A stretch of DNA of 64,000 nt. It comes from JBMNTP01 sp050945795 (GTDB taxonomy: Bacteria; Bacillota; Clostridia; Christensenellales; MGBC116941). The position numbers and the translations under genes are program-made. The stretch spans positions 1 through 64,000 of the forward strand of contig JBMNTP010000002.1 in the NCBI GenBank assembly GCA_050945795.1, given 5' to 3'. Shown here piece by piece: positions 52,501-60,647 of the stretch. The first letter of the stretch is position 1; the number at the start of each line of letters is the position of its first letter. Under the pieces are notes generated by a model, which was not told the DNA's origin, did not search any database, and saw only the letters and a list, made by a program, of their open reading frames with translations.

Positions 52501-55500
52501 AGCCGCGCGTCACCATATGCAGCTCCTCGCCGCTCATAACGCCTACGTCTTTTATAAGCGCGCCGGGATTTTCGCAAAGGTGCTTTATAAGCTCCTTCAT
52601 ATGCGAAGCCATACGCCGCGCGGTAGAACGCTTGAAAAGCGACGAGTTGTATTCAAATAGGCATTCCATGCCGTCCCCGTCGTAAACCTCAAGAGTAATA
52701 TCAAGCTTGGCTACGCCGGGGTCAAACGGCAGCAGCCGCCCTTTCTGCCCCGATAGCACAACCGGCCTTTGCGTTCCGGTTTGGAATACCAGCATGGTAT
52801 CATAAAGTGGGTTTCTGTTGACCTCTCTTTGTATGTTAAGATCGCCTACCAGCATATCAAGCGGATAATCGGCGTTATCATACGCCACGACGCAATTATC
52901 CTTAACCTCCTCAAGGAAGTCGGAAAAGCTTTTGTTCGCCTCCGGCCTGTTCCTTAAAGGCAACGTGTTTAGGAATATGCCCGCCACATCCTTAAGCTCA
53001 TACCTGTTTCTGCCGGATACCGGCGCGCCAATAATAATGTCATGCTGTCCGGTGTACTTTTTAAGGAAGATATTATAAGCCGCCAGCATAAACATAAACG
53101 GCGTAGCTCCGGCTGCCGCTGCTATGCTTTTAAGCTGCCTTGACAGCTCCGGCTCAATTGTAAAGTTGCATCTCGCTCCGGTATATTTCATGCGCGCGCC
53201 GCGCGGCTTGTCCGTTTTAAGGTTTAGCAGCGGCAATTCTCCGCTAAGTTCCGACATCCAAAAGCCCTTTTGCTTAGCAATTTCCTTGGACGCCATGCGT
53301 TTGTTTTCATAAACGGCGTAATCCTTATATTCTATTTCAAAAGCCGCCCCTGGCCTGCCGCCCAGCGTCCGCTCCAGCTCCTCAAGTATAATTTCGGATG
53401 TGCGCATGTCCCCGATTATATGGTGCATATCAACAAACAGCACATCTCCGGTAGCTCCGCGTATTATACCCGCGCGTATAAGCGGCGCACTGCCCAGATC
53501 AAACGGCTGCACCAGGCTTTTAAGCAAGCTTTTTATGCGCCGCCCGTCCTGCTCAATTATATCGAGCTTAAACGCCGCCCTCGCCATAACCCGCTGCCTA
53601 AGCTCGCCGCGCCTTATCTCAAACACCGTTCTAAACGCTTCTCTAGACTCTATAAGCTTTTTAAACGCCTTTTCAAGCTCACCTTTAGGCAATCGAGATT
53701 TAAACTCAAAAGCCATAGGCATGTTATAAGCAAGCGATGACGCATCGCTCATAGCCATTACATACATGCGTTTTTGCGCCGACGATACCGGGTAGTCGCG
53801 CATTTTAGGCGCCGGCTCGATAGGCGCATAACTGCCGCGCACAGCGGCATCTATAAGCGAAGCGGCGTTTTTTAGCGAAGCGTCAAGGTATAATTCTTCA
53901 AGCGACACTTCCGCGCCGTATTTCTTTCTCACCTGCGATAGCATTGTAATAACCGAAAGCGAGTTGCCGCCTATATCAAAGAACGAATCATCCCGCCCTA
54001 TATTTTTAGCGCCCAGCACCTCGCTCCAAATCTGCGCCAACTCTTTTTCCGTTGTAGTTTTCGGCGCCACAATCTCAGCTGCCGCATCGCCAATTTTATG
54101 CATAGGATCGGGCAGCCGCCTTTTATCCACCTTGCCGCTGTTGTTCAGCGGCAGTTCATCAAGGAAAACCACATGCGATGGCACCATATAAGAAGGCAGC
54201 TCTTTTGAAAGCTCCCGCTTTATATCCGCCGCCGTCAGCTCCGTCTCCCCCACTATATATGCGCCAAGATATTTTTGTCCGCTATTATCTATCCTATCGG
54301 CAACAGCGCAGGCGAAAACTCCGCTTATCCGCTGAAGCTTTTCCTCTATCTCGCCCAGCTCCACCCGATACCCGCGTATCTTTACCTGCTGATCCATCCT
54401 GCCTAGAAACTCTATCTCGCCCCTTGGATACCACCTCGCCATATCGCCGGTGCGATACAGCATCTCCCCTTTAGCAAACGGATTTTGCACAAATCTCTCG
54501 GCGGTAAGCTCGGGATTGTTTATATACCCCCTCGCAAGACCAAGGCCACCTATATAAAGCTCTCCGTAAACGCCTATAGGCACCGGATTCATATGGCTAT
54601 CGAGTATATAAGCTTTAACGTTTTTAAGCGGCCGCCCTATATTTACCTCTGACGCTTCCGTAACGTCTTTGCAGGTCGCGGCAATCGTTATCTCTGTCGG
54701 CCCGTAATAATTATATATACGCGCGTTTGTCCTGGCCTGTATGCGCTTTAATAGCGATAACAGCAGCACATCTCCGCCGCTTATAATATCCGTCATATCC
54801 CTAAGACAGGTATCAGAACCGGGGTCTGAAAGCAGCATCTCCATTCTGCCCGGTGTAAGCACCATTATGGTAACGCCTTCTTTTGATATAAGGCTAACCA
54901 TGTTCTTAGGTATATTCACCTCATGCTCCATCGCCATAACAACGGTGCCGCCTAGCGCCAGAGGGCAATATATCTCCATAATGCTTATATCAAACGATAT
55001 TGAGGAAGCGCAAAGCATACGCGCGCCGGGTCCATAGCTGTGCAGCGCCGCGGTGGCGAATATGTAGTGCGTGAGCGTGTTATGCTCTATCATAACCCCC
55101 TTTGGCCGTCCTGTTGACCCGGAAGTATATATTATATAAGCAATATCGCCCGGTTCCGGCATACGCGCTTTAAAATCGACGACAGGCAATATATCCGCCG
55201 CCGAAATTATAGGCACATCACTAAGCGCCGCCGCCCGCTCCGCAAGACCATCTGAAACGATAACCGCCTTCGCCCCGCTGTCGCTGAGCATATACGCTAT
55301 CCTTTCATCCGGCAAATCGGGATCGAGCGGCACAAACGCCGCCCCCGCTTTTACCGCCCCCATCTCGCCGGTAATAACATCGGCGTTTCTATAAGTCATA
55401 ACGCCAACAGCGTCGTCCCTGCCTATTCCTAACTTTAGCAGCTTCGCGGCAGCTCCGGCCGCCAGCTCGTCCGCCTCCTTATAGCTAAGCGTTTTACCCG

Positions 55501-56938
55501 CGCATACAAAAGCTGCGGCGTCCGGCTGCTTCTCCACCCATTCGTTCCACAAATCGGCTATTGTGCTTTGTTTTGGGAACTCCATGCCGGTGTCGTTGAA
55601 GGTCGAGAGTATGCGTTGCCGCTCCTCGCTAGTAAGTATGTTTATAGAGTGCAGCGGCTGCGATGCATGCTTAAATACCGCCTCGAATATGGCGAGAAGA
55701 TGCATGTGTATGTATTCTATTTCCTTTAGCGAATACATGGGTATAAGATGATCGTAATCTATTAAAAGCTTACCGGAATCGTCCCTATCGTGTATGTGTA
55801 TGTTAAGCGAAGTGGCCTGATAGCCGGTAAAATGCCAACGCCCCTCATATGAAAAAAGGTCTGATTTTCTTTCAAATTTGGCGTTTTGATATGATAGCGT
55901 GATGTCGTAAAGCGAGTCGAGCTCTTTATTCGTCTTTCTAAGCTCTTGTAAAAGCATATCGTATGGATATTTTTGATGCTTTAAAACGGAAAACCATTCG
56001 TTAGCCGCTTTTTGAGCAAAGCCGCTGAACGTCAGCTCGTCATCAATGTTTATCCTTACCGGCACAGTGCTTACAAACATTCCGAAAGCCTGCCTCATGC
56101 TGCGACTGGTGCGGTTGTAAACCGGTGTGCTTATAATAAGGTCTTTTTTGTTTGTTATCCTGCTTATGTAAATGCTTAGTGCCGACAAAAAGAACGCAAA
56201 TACCGACACGTCGAATCTAGCGCAGTAATCACGCACTTTTTGCGATAGCTCGCTGCTAAGCACATATGTTTTTCTTCTCGCCCTTGTTCCCTGCTTGCGT
56301 GGCTTTTGCTTAAGTACCGTCGGCTCCGGCAAACTGCCAAACCTCGATAGCCAAAAGCTCCTGTCCCTTTCAAACCGCTTCGAGCAAAGGTATTCCTGCT
56401 CGGCGTTTACAAAATCTATATAGCTGCCGCTAAAAACGCTGTCCGGCTCCTCATCTTTTAGCAAAAGCCCGTATGTTTCAAGCACTTTGCTTGAAAAAGT
56501 AACCATAGAAAGCGCATCTGATATAATATGGTGTATTTTTGCGTACATGCCGCCTTCTTGCTCACCTAGCCGAAAAACGGCGAAATAGCAGAGGTTTGAA
56601 TCGATTAATGTAAGCGGCGTCTGGCTTTGGAGCGTATCCCATGCGTAAAGCGCCTGCTCGCCTTCGGCGCTAAAATCCAGCGTATCGATATTTCCAGGCA
56701 TTTCATCTGAAACATACTGATATGCGACGCCGTCTTCCTCGCCCACTCTAAGGCGTATCGAGTCGTTGTCCCTTACATACATGCGTATAGCTTTTTTGAG
56801 CAACTCAAGGTCTATGCGGCCTTTTATTTTGAGCGTACCCGCATTGCTCCACATCGCGGTTCCCGGAAACCTTTTTTCGCTGTACCATACCCTCTGCTGA
56901 GGATGCGTCAAAGGATACTTAATCTTGTCCTTTTTCAA
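49559..56938 (-). CDS. Nonribosomal peptide synthetase, C-A-T-C-A-T-reductase
   Basis: This synthetase of about 2460 residues has two modules and a reductive release domain (numbering from the upstream in-frame TTG at 56968). C1 is at 15-455 with HHIISDA at 146. A1 is at 470-955 with YTSGSTGRPKG and YGPTE. T1 is near 975-1040 with FFDIGGNS, Ser1003. C2 is at 1055-1490 with HHIIGDM at 1182, and A2 at about 1500-1980. T2 is near 2000-2075 with FFSLGGDS. The thioester reductase is at 2105-2469 with LTGATGYAGAYI and Y-x-x-x-K at 2270-2274. An N-acyl dipeptide should be released as an aldehyde. Related gut-clostridial enzymes make dipeptide aldehydes and pyrazinones. My reading of the specificity pockets (DIMVIGYIAK and DIIQVGGVYK) gives no firm amino acids. 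I chose TTG 56938, which has GGGGGAAGG upstream. Confidence 0.93.
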   Translation of the reverse strand: MKKDKIKYPLTHPQQRVWYSEKRFPGTAMWSNAGTLKIKGRIDLELLKKAIRMYVRDNDSIRLRVGEEDGVAYQYVSDEMPGNIDTLDFSAEGEQALYAWDTLQSQTPLTLIDSNLCYFAVFRLGEQEGGMYAKIHHIISDALSMVTFSSKVLETYGLLLKDEEPDSVFSGSYIDFVNAEQEYLCSKRFERDRSFWLSRFGSLPEPTVLKQKPRKQGTRARRKTYVLSSELSQKVRDYCARFDVSVFAFFLSALSIYISRITNKKDLIISTPVYNRTSRSMRQAFGMFVSTVPVRINIDDELTFSGFAQKAANEWFSVLKHQKYPYDMLLQELRKTNKELDSLYDITLSYQNAKFERKSDLFSYEGRWHFTGYQATSLNIHIHDRDDSGKLLIDYDHLIPMYSLKEIEYIHMHLLAIFEAVFKHASQPLHSINILTSEERQRILSTFNDTGMEFPKQSTIADLWNEWVEKQPDAAAFVCAGKTLSYKEADELAAGAAAKLLKLGIGRDDAVGVMTYRNADVITGEMGAVKAGAAFVPLDPDLPDERIAYMLSDSGAKAVIVSDGLAERAAALSDVPIISAADILPVVDFKARMPEPGDIAYIIYTSGSTGRPKGVMIEHNTLTHYIFATAALHSYGPGARMLCASSISFDISIMEIYCPLALGGTVVMAMEHEVNIPKNMVSLISKEGVTIMVLTPGRMEMLLSDPGSDTCLRDMTDIISGGDVLLLSLLKRIQARTNARIYNYYGPTEITIAATCKDVTEASEVNIGRPLKNVKAYILDSHMNPVPIGVYGELYIGGLGLARGYINNPELTAERFVQNPFAKGEMLYRTGDMARWYPRGEIEFLGRMDQQVKIRGYRVELGEIEEKLQRISGVFACAVADRIDNSGQKYLGAYIVGETELTAADIKRELSKELPSYMVPSHVVFLDELPLNNSGKVDKRRLPDPMHKIGDAAAEIVAPKTTTEKELAQIWSEVLGAKNIGRDDSFFDIGGNSLSVITMLSQVRKKYGAEVSLEELYLDASLKNAASLIDAAVRGSYAPIEPAPKMRDYPVSSAQKRMYVMAMSDASSLAYNMPMAFEFKSRLPKGELEKAFKKLIESREAFRTVFEIRRGELRQRVMARAAFKLDIIEQDGRRIKSLLKSLVQPFDLGSAPLIRAGIIRGATGDVLFVDMHHIIGDMRTSEIILEELERTLGGRPGAAFEIEYKDYAVYENKRMASKEIAKQKGFWMSELSGELPLLNLKTDKPRGARMKYTGARCNFTIEPELSRQLKSIAAAAGATPFMFMLAAYNIFLKKYTGQHDIIIGAPVSGRNRYELKDVAGIFLNTLPLRNRPEANKSFSDFLEEVKDNCVVAYDNADYPLDMLVGDLNIQREVNRNPLYDTMLVFQTGTQRPVVLSGQKGRLLPFDPGVAKLDITLEVYDGDGMECLFEYNSSLFKRSTARRMASHMKELIKHLCENPGALIKDVGVMSGEELHMVTRGFNMTDAPLPDGSIQGALEELARRIPDKKALVVDDKSITFGQLNDRANQIALRLKEDGVSRNTVVALHISRSFDMMAALMGILKAGGGYLPLDPAYPDDRVAFMLKDSGATHIITDCDIDFEFDGAVIYTKDISTAGRVENPEHINEPQDAAYIIYTSGSTGTPKGVVLPRIALYNLYEATKSTIAFDPDEISVSVTTVSFDIFVIDAIMPMLFGCTVVICTEEELRQPVLLAGLIEREGVAFIQTTPTRMRLMMEDKAFRKAAGGNIKKIVLGGEEFPSSLLALLKKHTSARIISGYGPSETTVYCTFKDLSATRHITIGKPIINTRMYILDADMNPTPIGVPGEAYIGGHCVGTGYIGRNELNKKSFLPAPFFPGGVMYKSGDICAFMENGEMEIMGRADNQIKIRGLRIELGEIEAAMREFPGIDEAVVKDFGSGMNKYLCGYFASKQAVDKDELRKKLGERLPNYMVPQYLLQLEAMPLTLNGKVDRKALPEPDKKAQPEAAVKASGMSAAEKKMARIWSRVLGVSGIRPDDNFFSLGGDSLAVIKVQAAIIQFGWSIRTQDFYSLGTLRKICSRIDMKEEAKAAGGAKGTPALRVSVVPSDEPLMPVRLETVLLTGATGYAGAYILRQLRKEYGSKVYCIVRAEDNDAARKRLFDTVRYYFAMEAEGILAGTEVLKGDVSRHRIGLSRRDYEKAAVVDTVVHCAAITSHIGRPEDFDRVNVEGTRQAVRLAKQAGAVLLHLSTISVTGTHFEGDAQKHGELSERDYFIGQNYTDNEYVRTKFIAEGIVLEAIEKGLDARIYRIGNLTGRTGDGKFQREPEKNAFAQRIKALISIGAIPQSMEGQQLELAPVDASAEAVLALAAAKGMKERVYHLDNPNVVTAGWLAKTLSRMDRAIEVKPDAEFTEIVLSMSRSGKYDSLAGLLVDVSQGEQRIALSSDITSECLKGIVFKWPVIDEKYIEGYVSDIFAYDKEVSI

Positions 56939-56964
56939 TGCCCTTCCCCCATCTTCTGTATAAA

Positions 56965-57627
56965 TCAAACTGAATTAGTATTGAGAAGTTCAGAAAACAA
57001 AACCTTTCTTAGTTCCGGTTCTTCCTCCGTCTTATAACAAACTGCCGCGGCATACCCCGGCAAATCGAAGGTGGCAAACCGCGCCCCCTCAATATTCGAT
57101 GCCTTGTATCCGCCCTTAGTATTAAGCTCAAAACTCAGCTTCGTCAAAGGATATGAAATGCCGGTGCCTATAAACTTTACATAGCTTTCCTTAAGCGCCC
57201 AGATGGCGCAAAAATGCCGCTTATCGTAACCCGATGCCTTATACGCCCCAAACTCGGCTTTAGACATAATCCTCTTCGCGACCTCCGGCCTTACCTCATG
57301 CACTCTCTCTATATCCGCCCCCACCTCCGCCTTATCAACGGCGCAAACGGCAGCGCCGCCGCTATGGCTAAGGTTAAAGAATATGCCGCCGCTTATATAC
57401 GGCTTGCCCCGCTCGGAAAAAATGAAATCCTCAGGGCCTACACTTATGCCGGCATAGTCATTAAGCGCGAATTTAACCAGCCTGTCCGACACCAGCAGCG
57501 AAATAATATGCTCTTCCTTTTTAAACCGCTGCGCCCTTTGCCTTTTCGTCTCATAAAGTTCGCCAAGCCAACGCTCTTTTATAGCAGGCGGAATTTCAGC
57601 CGGCATATCAATATAATAAACCCTCAT
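56965..57627 (-). CDS. 4'-phosphopantetheinyl transferase, Sfp type
   Basis: This 220-residue enzyme transfers the phosphopantetheine arm of CoA onto carrier domains, here presumably the two T domains of the adjoining NRPS. Signature motifs are FNLSHSG, VGADIERV (metal-binding Asp and Glu) and WALKESYVKFIGTG. It ends just before the NRPS starts and overlaps the upstream hypothetical gene by 4 bases, so it belongs to the NRPS operon. Confidence 0.95.
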   Translation of the reverse strand: MRVYYIDMPAEIPPAIKERWLGELYETKRQRAQRFKKEEHIISLLVSDRLVKFALNDYAGISVGPEDFIFSERGKPYISGGIFFNLSHSGGAAVCAVDKAEVGADIERVHEVRPEVAKRIMSKAEFGAYKASGYDKRHFCAIWALKESYVKFIGTGISYPLTKLSFELNTKGGYKASNIEGARFATFDLPGYAAAVCYKTEEEPELRKVLFSELLNTNSV

Positions 57628-57974
57628 GCTGCTTCCCCCGCGCTCGCCATTTTTTTACGCATACAAACGCCGGTATATCCACGCGCGCTATCCGCCAATT
57701 TTATACTTGCCCTGTTTAAATAAGAAAGCGCACTAAAATAGCTGTCCTTGCCTATAATAAACGCTATGTTCTTTTCGTCCATGATAATATCGATAAGAAA
57801 ATCGTAAGCGGCGCGCGAAACCCTTTTCATAAATCCGGAAAAATGCACATTATACCCGGCCTTAACCGGTGATTTAATGTAATCGCTTTTACCGGCAGAC
57901 ACCACCGCTCCGCCTATCACCGTATGCTTTAAATCGCTACTTCTCACAATTTTATATAGTGAATAATTACGCAA
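57624..57974 (-). CDS. Hypothetical protein at head of NRPS operon
   Basis: I do not recognise this 116-residue protein. It has no membrane helix or signal peptide, is basic, and contains YDFLIDIIMDEKNIAFIIG followed by YFSALSYLNRASIKLADSAR. The stop overlaps the PPTase start by 4 bases, the strongest argument that it is translated. The start is uncertain: TTG at 57974 has GGGAAG upstream, and internal GTG codons are alternatives. Its position suggests a small accessory role in the NRPS pathway, but nothing in the sequence proves this. Confidence 0.5.
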   Translation of the reverse strand: MRNYSLYKIVRSSDLKHTVIGGAVVSAGKSDYIKSPVKAGYNVHFSGFMKRVSRAAYDFLIDIIMDEKNIAFIIGKDSYFSALSYLNRASIKLADSARGYTGVCMRKKMASAGEAA

Positions 57975-58218
57975 TGTTCATACTTCCCATCACGAAATTT
58001 CTAAAATTAACTACATTTAACATAATACCATCTTTTTCGCGCCCTATCAATGAAAACAGCGTATCCGCCGCCGCAAAATCATACCCGCCAGCACCTAAAA
58101 CCATCGCCATTATATGCACAAGGAATCTATATTTATTTATGGCCGTCATATTCCCGCTAAACCTCCGAATATGGTGAATTTGGCAGGCAATCAACATACT
58201 ATCGTTTATCATCTGCAT
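57967..58218 (-). CDS. Possible small protein before the NRPS operon
   Basis: This is an 83-codon frame ending 8 bases inside the next hypothetical gene, with codon choice like its neighbours in its second half. It has no good ribosome binding site and no recognisable family. It could be a real small gene, the 5' part of a frameshifted longer gene with the next frame, or chance. Confidence 0.25.
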   Translation of the reverse strand: MQMINDSMLIACQIHHIRRFSGNMTAINKYRFLVHIMAMVLGAGGYDFAAADTLFSLIGREKDGIMLNVVNFRNFVMGSMNIA

Positions 58219-58277
58219 ATTATTAAGTGCTTTTTAAGTACTTTCTATGGCAAAATCCTTCTCGGACTGTTTCCGTA

Positions 58278-58286
58278 TGATATAAT
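58278..58286 (+). promoter_or_regulatory. Extended -10 promoter for the ABC exporter
   Basis: TGATATAAT fits TGnTATAAT, 32 bases before the ATPase start. No clear -35 is seen. The near-palindromic GATATAATTATC could also serve a divergent promoter for the NRPS side. Confidence 0.45.
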
Positions 58287-58317
58287 TATCTCATATTTTT
58301 TAGGGAGAATTGATAAT

Positions 58318-59022
58318 ATGCTTACAGTTGAGAATGTGACTAAAAAATACGGCAAAACACTAGCAAACGACAGCCTGAGTTTTAGCGTTAAGTCGGGTCA
58401 GGCGGCTATACTCCTTGGCCCTAACGGAGCCGGCAAATCAACAATTATAAAATGCATAGCCGGCCTGCTGCGGTTTTCCGGCCTTATAAGCATTGAAGGA
58501 CATCAAAATACATCTATAGACGCCAAGCGTGTTTTAGGGTATGTGCCGGAGATGCCCGCCGTATATGACCTTCTAACAGTATCAGAGCATATAGAGTTTA
58601 TAAACAGAGCATATCGCGTTAGCGATTACAAGTACGGCGAAGAGCTGCTTGAGCGCTTTGAAATGGCCGACAAAAAATCTAAACTTGGCAAAGAGCTGTC
58701 AAAAGGCATGCAGCAAAAGCTTTCGATATGCTGCGCTCTTTCGCATAAGCCGTCGGTTATAGTGCTCGATGAGCCGCTTGTCGGCCTCGACCCTCACGCT
58801 ATAAAAGAGCTTAAGCTTATTATAACCGAGCTTAAACAGCAGGGCGCCGCGCTGCTTATAAGCACGCATATGCTCGATAGCGTTGAGGACTACTGGGACG
58901 TCGCCCATATAATGATGCATGGCAAAATAGCCGCCACCAGCATAAACCCCGGCGGCGAAGCCGGAGCCAAATCGCTTGAGGAGCTGTTTTTTAGCATAAC
59001 AGAAAGCGGAGGTGGCAAATAA
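58318..59022 (+). CDS. ABC exporter ATP-binding protein
   Basis: This 234-residue ATPase is of the multidrug/ABC-2 type. It has Walker A GPNGAGKST, Q-loop region LGYVPEMPAVYDLLTV, signature LSKGMQQKLSICCALSH, Walker B VIVLDEP and the H-loop ISTHMLDSVED. The ATG at 58318 has AGGGAG upstream; the longer frame to 58114 includes the intergenic promoter. Its stop shares a base with the permease start. Divergent from the NRPS operon, it may export the NRPS product, although this is inferred from position only. Confidence 0.92.
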   Translation: MLTVENVTKKYGKTLANDSLSFSVKSGQAAILLGPNGAGKSTIIKCIAGLLRFSGLISIEGHQNTSIDAKRVLGYVPEMPAVYDLLTVSEHIEFINRAYRVSDYKYGEELLERFEMADKKSKLGKELSKGMQQKLSICCALSHKPSVIVLDEPLVGLDPHAIKELKLIITELKQQGAALLISTHMLDSVEDYWDVAHIMMHGKIAATSINPGGEAGAKSLEELFFSITESGGGK

Positions 59023-60599
59023 TGAGCGCCGCCTTAACTTACGTTCTTGCCGCGCGGCTTAAAAACAACATAAAAGGCTTGCTAAAAAGCCCCGGTAAAC
59101 TGACTTACGCCTTAATACTCATTGCCGTTCTGGTATTGTCGGCGACTACTCAGAATATGGACGGCGCAGCGCATGGCGATTACCGCGATATACGCGAACT
59201 TTACGCCATCGCCCTTGCCCTCTATACTATTATGTTCGTGCTTATATCGCATAACGGCTTTCAGCGCGGAGCCAGCATGTTCTCGCTGCCCGATGTAAAC
59301 CTAGTGTTCACATCGCCTATAAGTCCGGCAAAGGTTTTGTTTTACGGCCTTTTCCAGCAGCTTGGCTCATCGATTATAATTGGTTTTTTTATATTCTTCC
59401 AATACGGCTGGATAAGCTCGATATACGGTGCCGGCTTTGAAGTGTTGCTCGCTATATTCGCCGCTTACGCTGTAACCGTTTTCCTCGCCCAGCTTACCGC
59501 CATGGCGATATATTCTTTTACAAACTCCAACTTCAAAAGGCTAAGAGTGATAAAAACGATCTTTTACGGCATAGTCATAGCATACGCCGCCGCGGCACTG
59601 CTGTTTTTAGCCGGCGATTATTCAAACCTGCTCCCCCGCGCCTTAGAAGCGGCTACAAGTCTGCCGGCGATGCTTTTCCCGGTATCAGGCTGGGCGGCGT
59701 CAGGTGTTTACGGCCTTTTAACCGGCAGTACTTTAACCTCGCTTTTGGGCCTCGCGCTTTGCGTGGCTTATACTGCGGCCATAGTAATTCTTATTATAAA
59801 AACAAAGCAGGATTATTATGAAGACGTTCTTTCCGCCGCCGAAACATCGTTTTCGGCGCTTGAGGCAAAGAAAAGCGGTAATCTTAGCGAGGCGTCTATT
59901 CGTGGCGTGCGTACCGGCAAAATAGGCATAGGCAACGGCGAAGGCGCAGATGCTTTCTATTATAAGCACATTGTTGAGAACAGGCGATCGCGAGTGTTCA
60001 TACTAAGCGGCTCCTCGCTTATATTCGCCGTATGCATAATAATATATGCCTACTTCACTAAAAGCATGGGGCTTATACCTATAATCGCGTTTAGCACTTA
60101 TATGCAGTTTTTCTCAGTCGCCATGGGAAGGCTGTCAAAAGAACTTATGAAGCCTTATATATACCTTGTCCCCGCCTCTCCTTATAAAAAGCTTGTAGCT
60201 TCCATAAAGGAAAGCTTTTCGGGCTTTGTAGTCGAAGCGGTGATTGTATTTTTGCCTATATCCTTCATACTTAATTTGCCGCCTCTTCTAACGCTATTGT
60301 GCATAGCTGTGCGGATATCCTTCGCTATGCTGTTTACAGCCGTTAATATACTGGTTCAGCGGGTATTTGGTTCATCGCCTATGAAAACGCTGATATTCCT
60401 TTTCTACTTCCTTGCCTTTATATTGATGTGCGCACCGGGCGTTATAGCCGCTATATTGCTTATATCAAACGGCTTTGTAATAGTATCTGAAGATGTGACG
60501 ATGCTCATCTCTCTTATAGCTTTAAACATACCTGTTTCACTTCTGGTTTTCTACCTTTGCAGAAATATGCTTAAGTATTCGGAGCTTAATTCGAGATAA
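59022..60599 (+). CDS. ABC exporter permease
   Basis: This 525-residue membrane protein has roughly ten helices in two clusters and a cytoplasmic region at about 265-315. Near residue 90 the segment NLVFTSPISPAKVLFYGLFQQ resembles the coupling region of putative ABC exporter membrane subunits. It starts with TAATG overlap after the ATPase, with GGAGGTG as ribosome binding site. It forms a two-gene exporter with the preceding ATPase. Confidence 0.85.
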   Translation: MSAALTYVLAARLKNNIKGLLKSPGKLTYALILIAVLVLSATTQNMDGAAHGDYRDIRELYAIALALYTIMFVLISHNGFQRGASMFSLPDVNLVFTSPISPAKVLFYGLFQQLGSSIIIGFFIFFQYGWISSIYGAGFEVLLAIFAAYAVTVFLAQLTAMAIYSFTNSNFKRLRVIKTIFYGIVIAYAAAALLFLAGDYSNLLPRALEAATSLPAMLFPVSGWAASGVYGLLTGSTLTSLLGLALCVAYTAAIVILIIKTKQDYYEDVLSAAETSFSALEAKKSGNLSEASIRGVRTGKIGIGNGEGADAFYYKHIVENRRSRVFILSGSSLIFAVCIIIYAYFTKSMGLIPIIAFSTYMQFFSVAMGRLSKELMKPYIYLVPASPYKKLVASIKESFSGFVVEAVIVFLPISFILNLPPLLTLLCIAVRISFAMLFTAVNILVQRVFGSSPMKTLIFLFYFLAFILMCAPGVIAAILLISNGFVIVSEDVTMLISLIALNIPVSLLVFYLCRNMLKYSELNSR

Positions 60600-60647
60600 C
60601 TTTTAAAAGCTTATATTCCGGCGGGGCGATATAATTGCGCTCCTCCT

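Noticed and set aside
49559..56938. Firm amino-acid assignment from A-domain pocket codes
   Set aside because: The hand-derived codes do not match well-known codes closely enough; a wrong alignment by one residue would change them.
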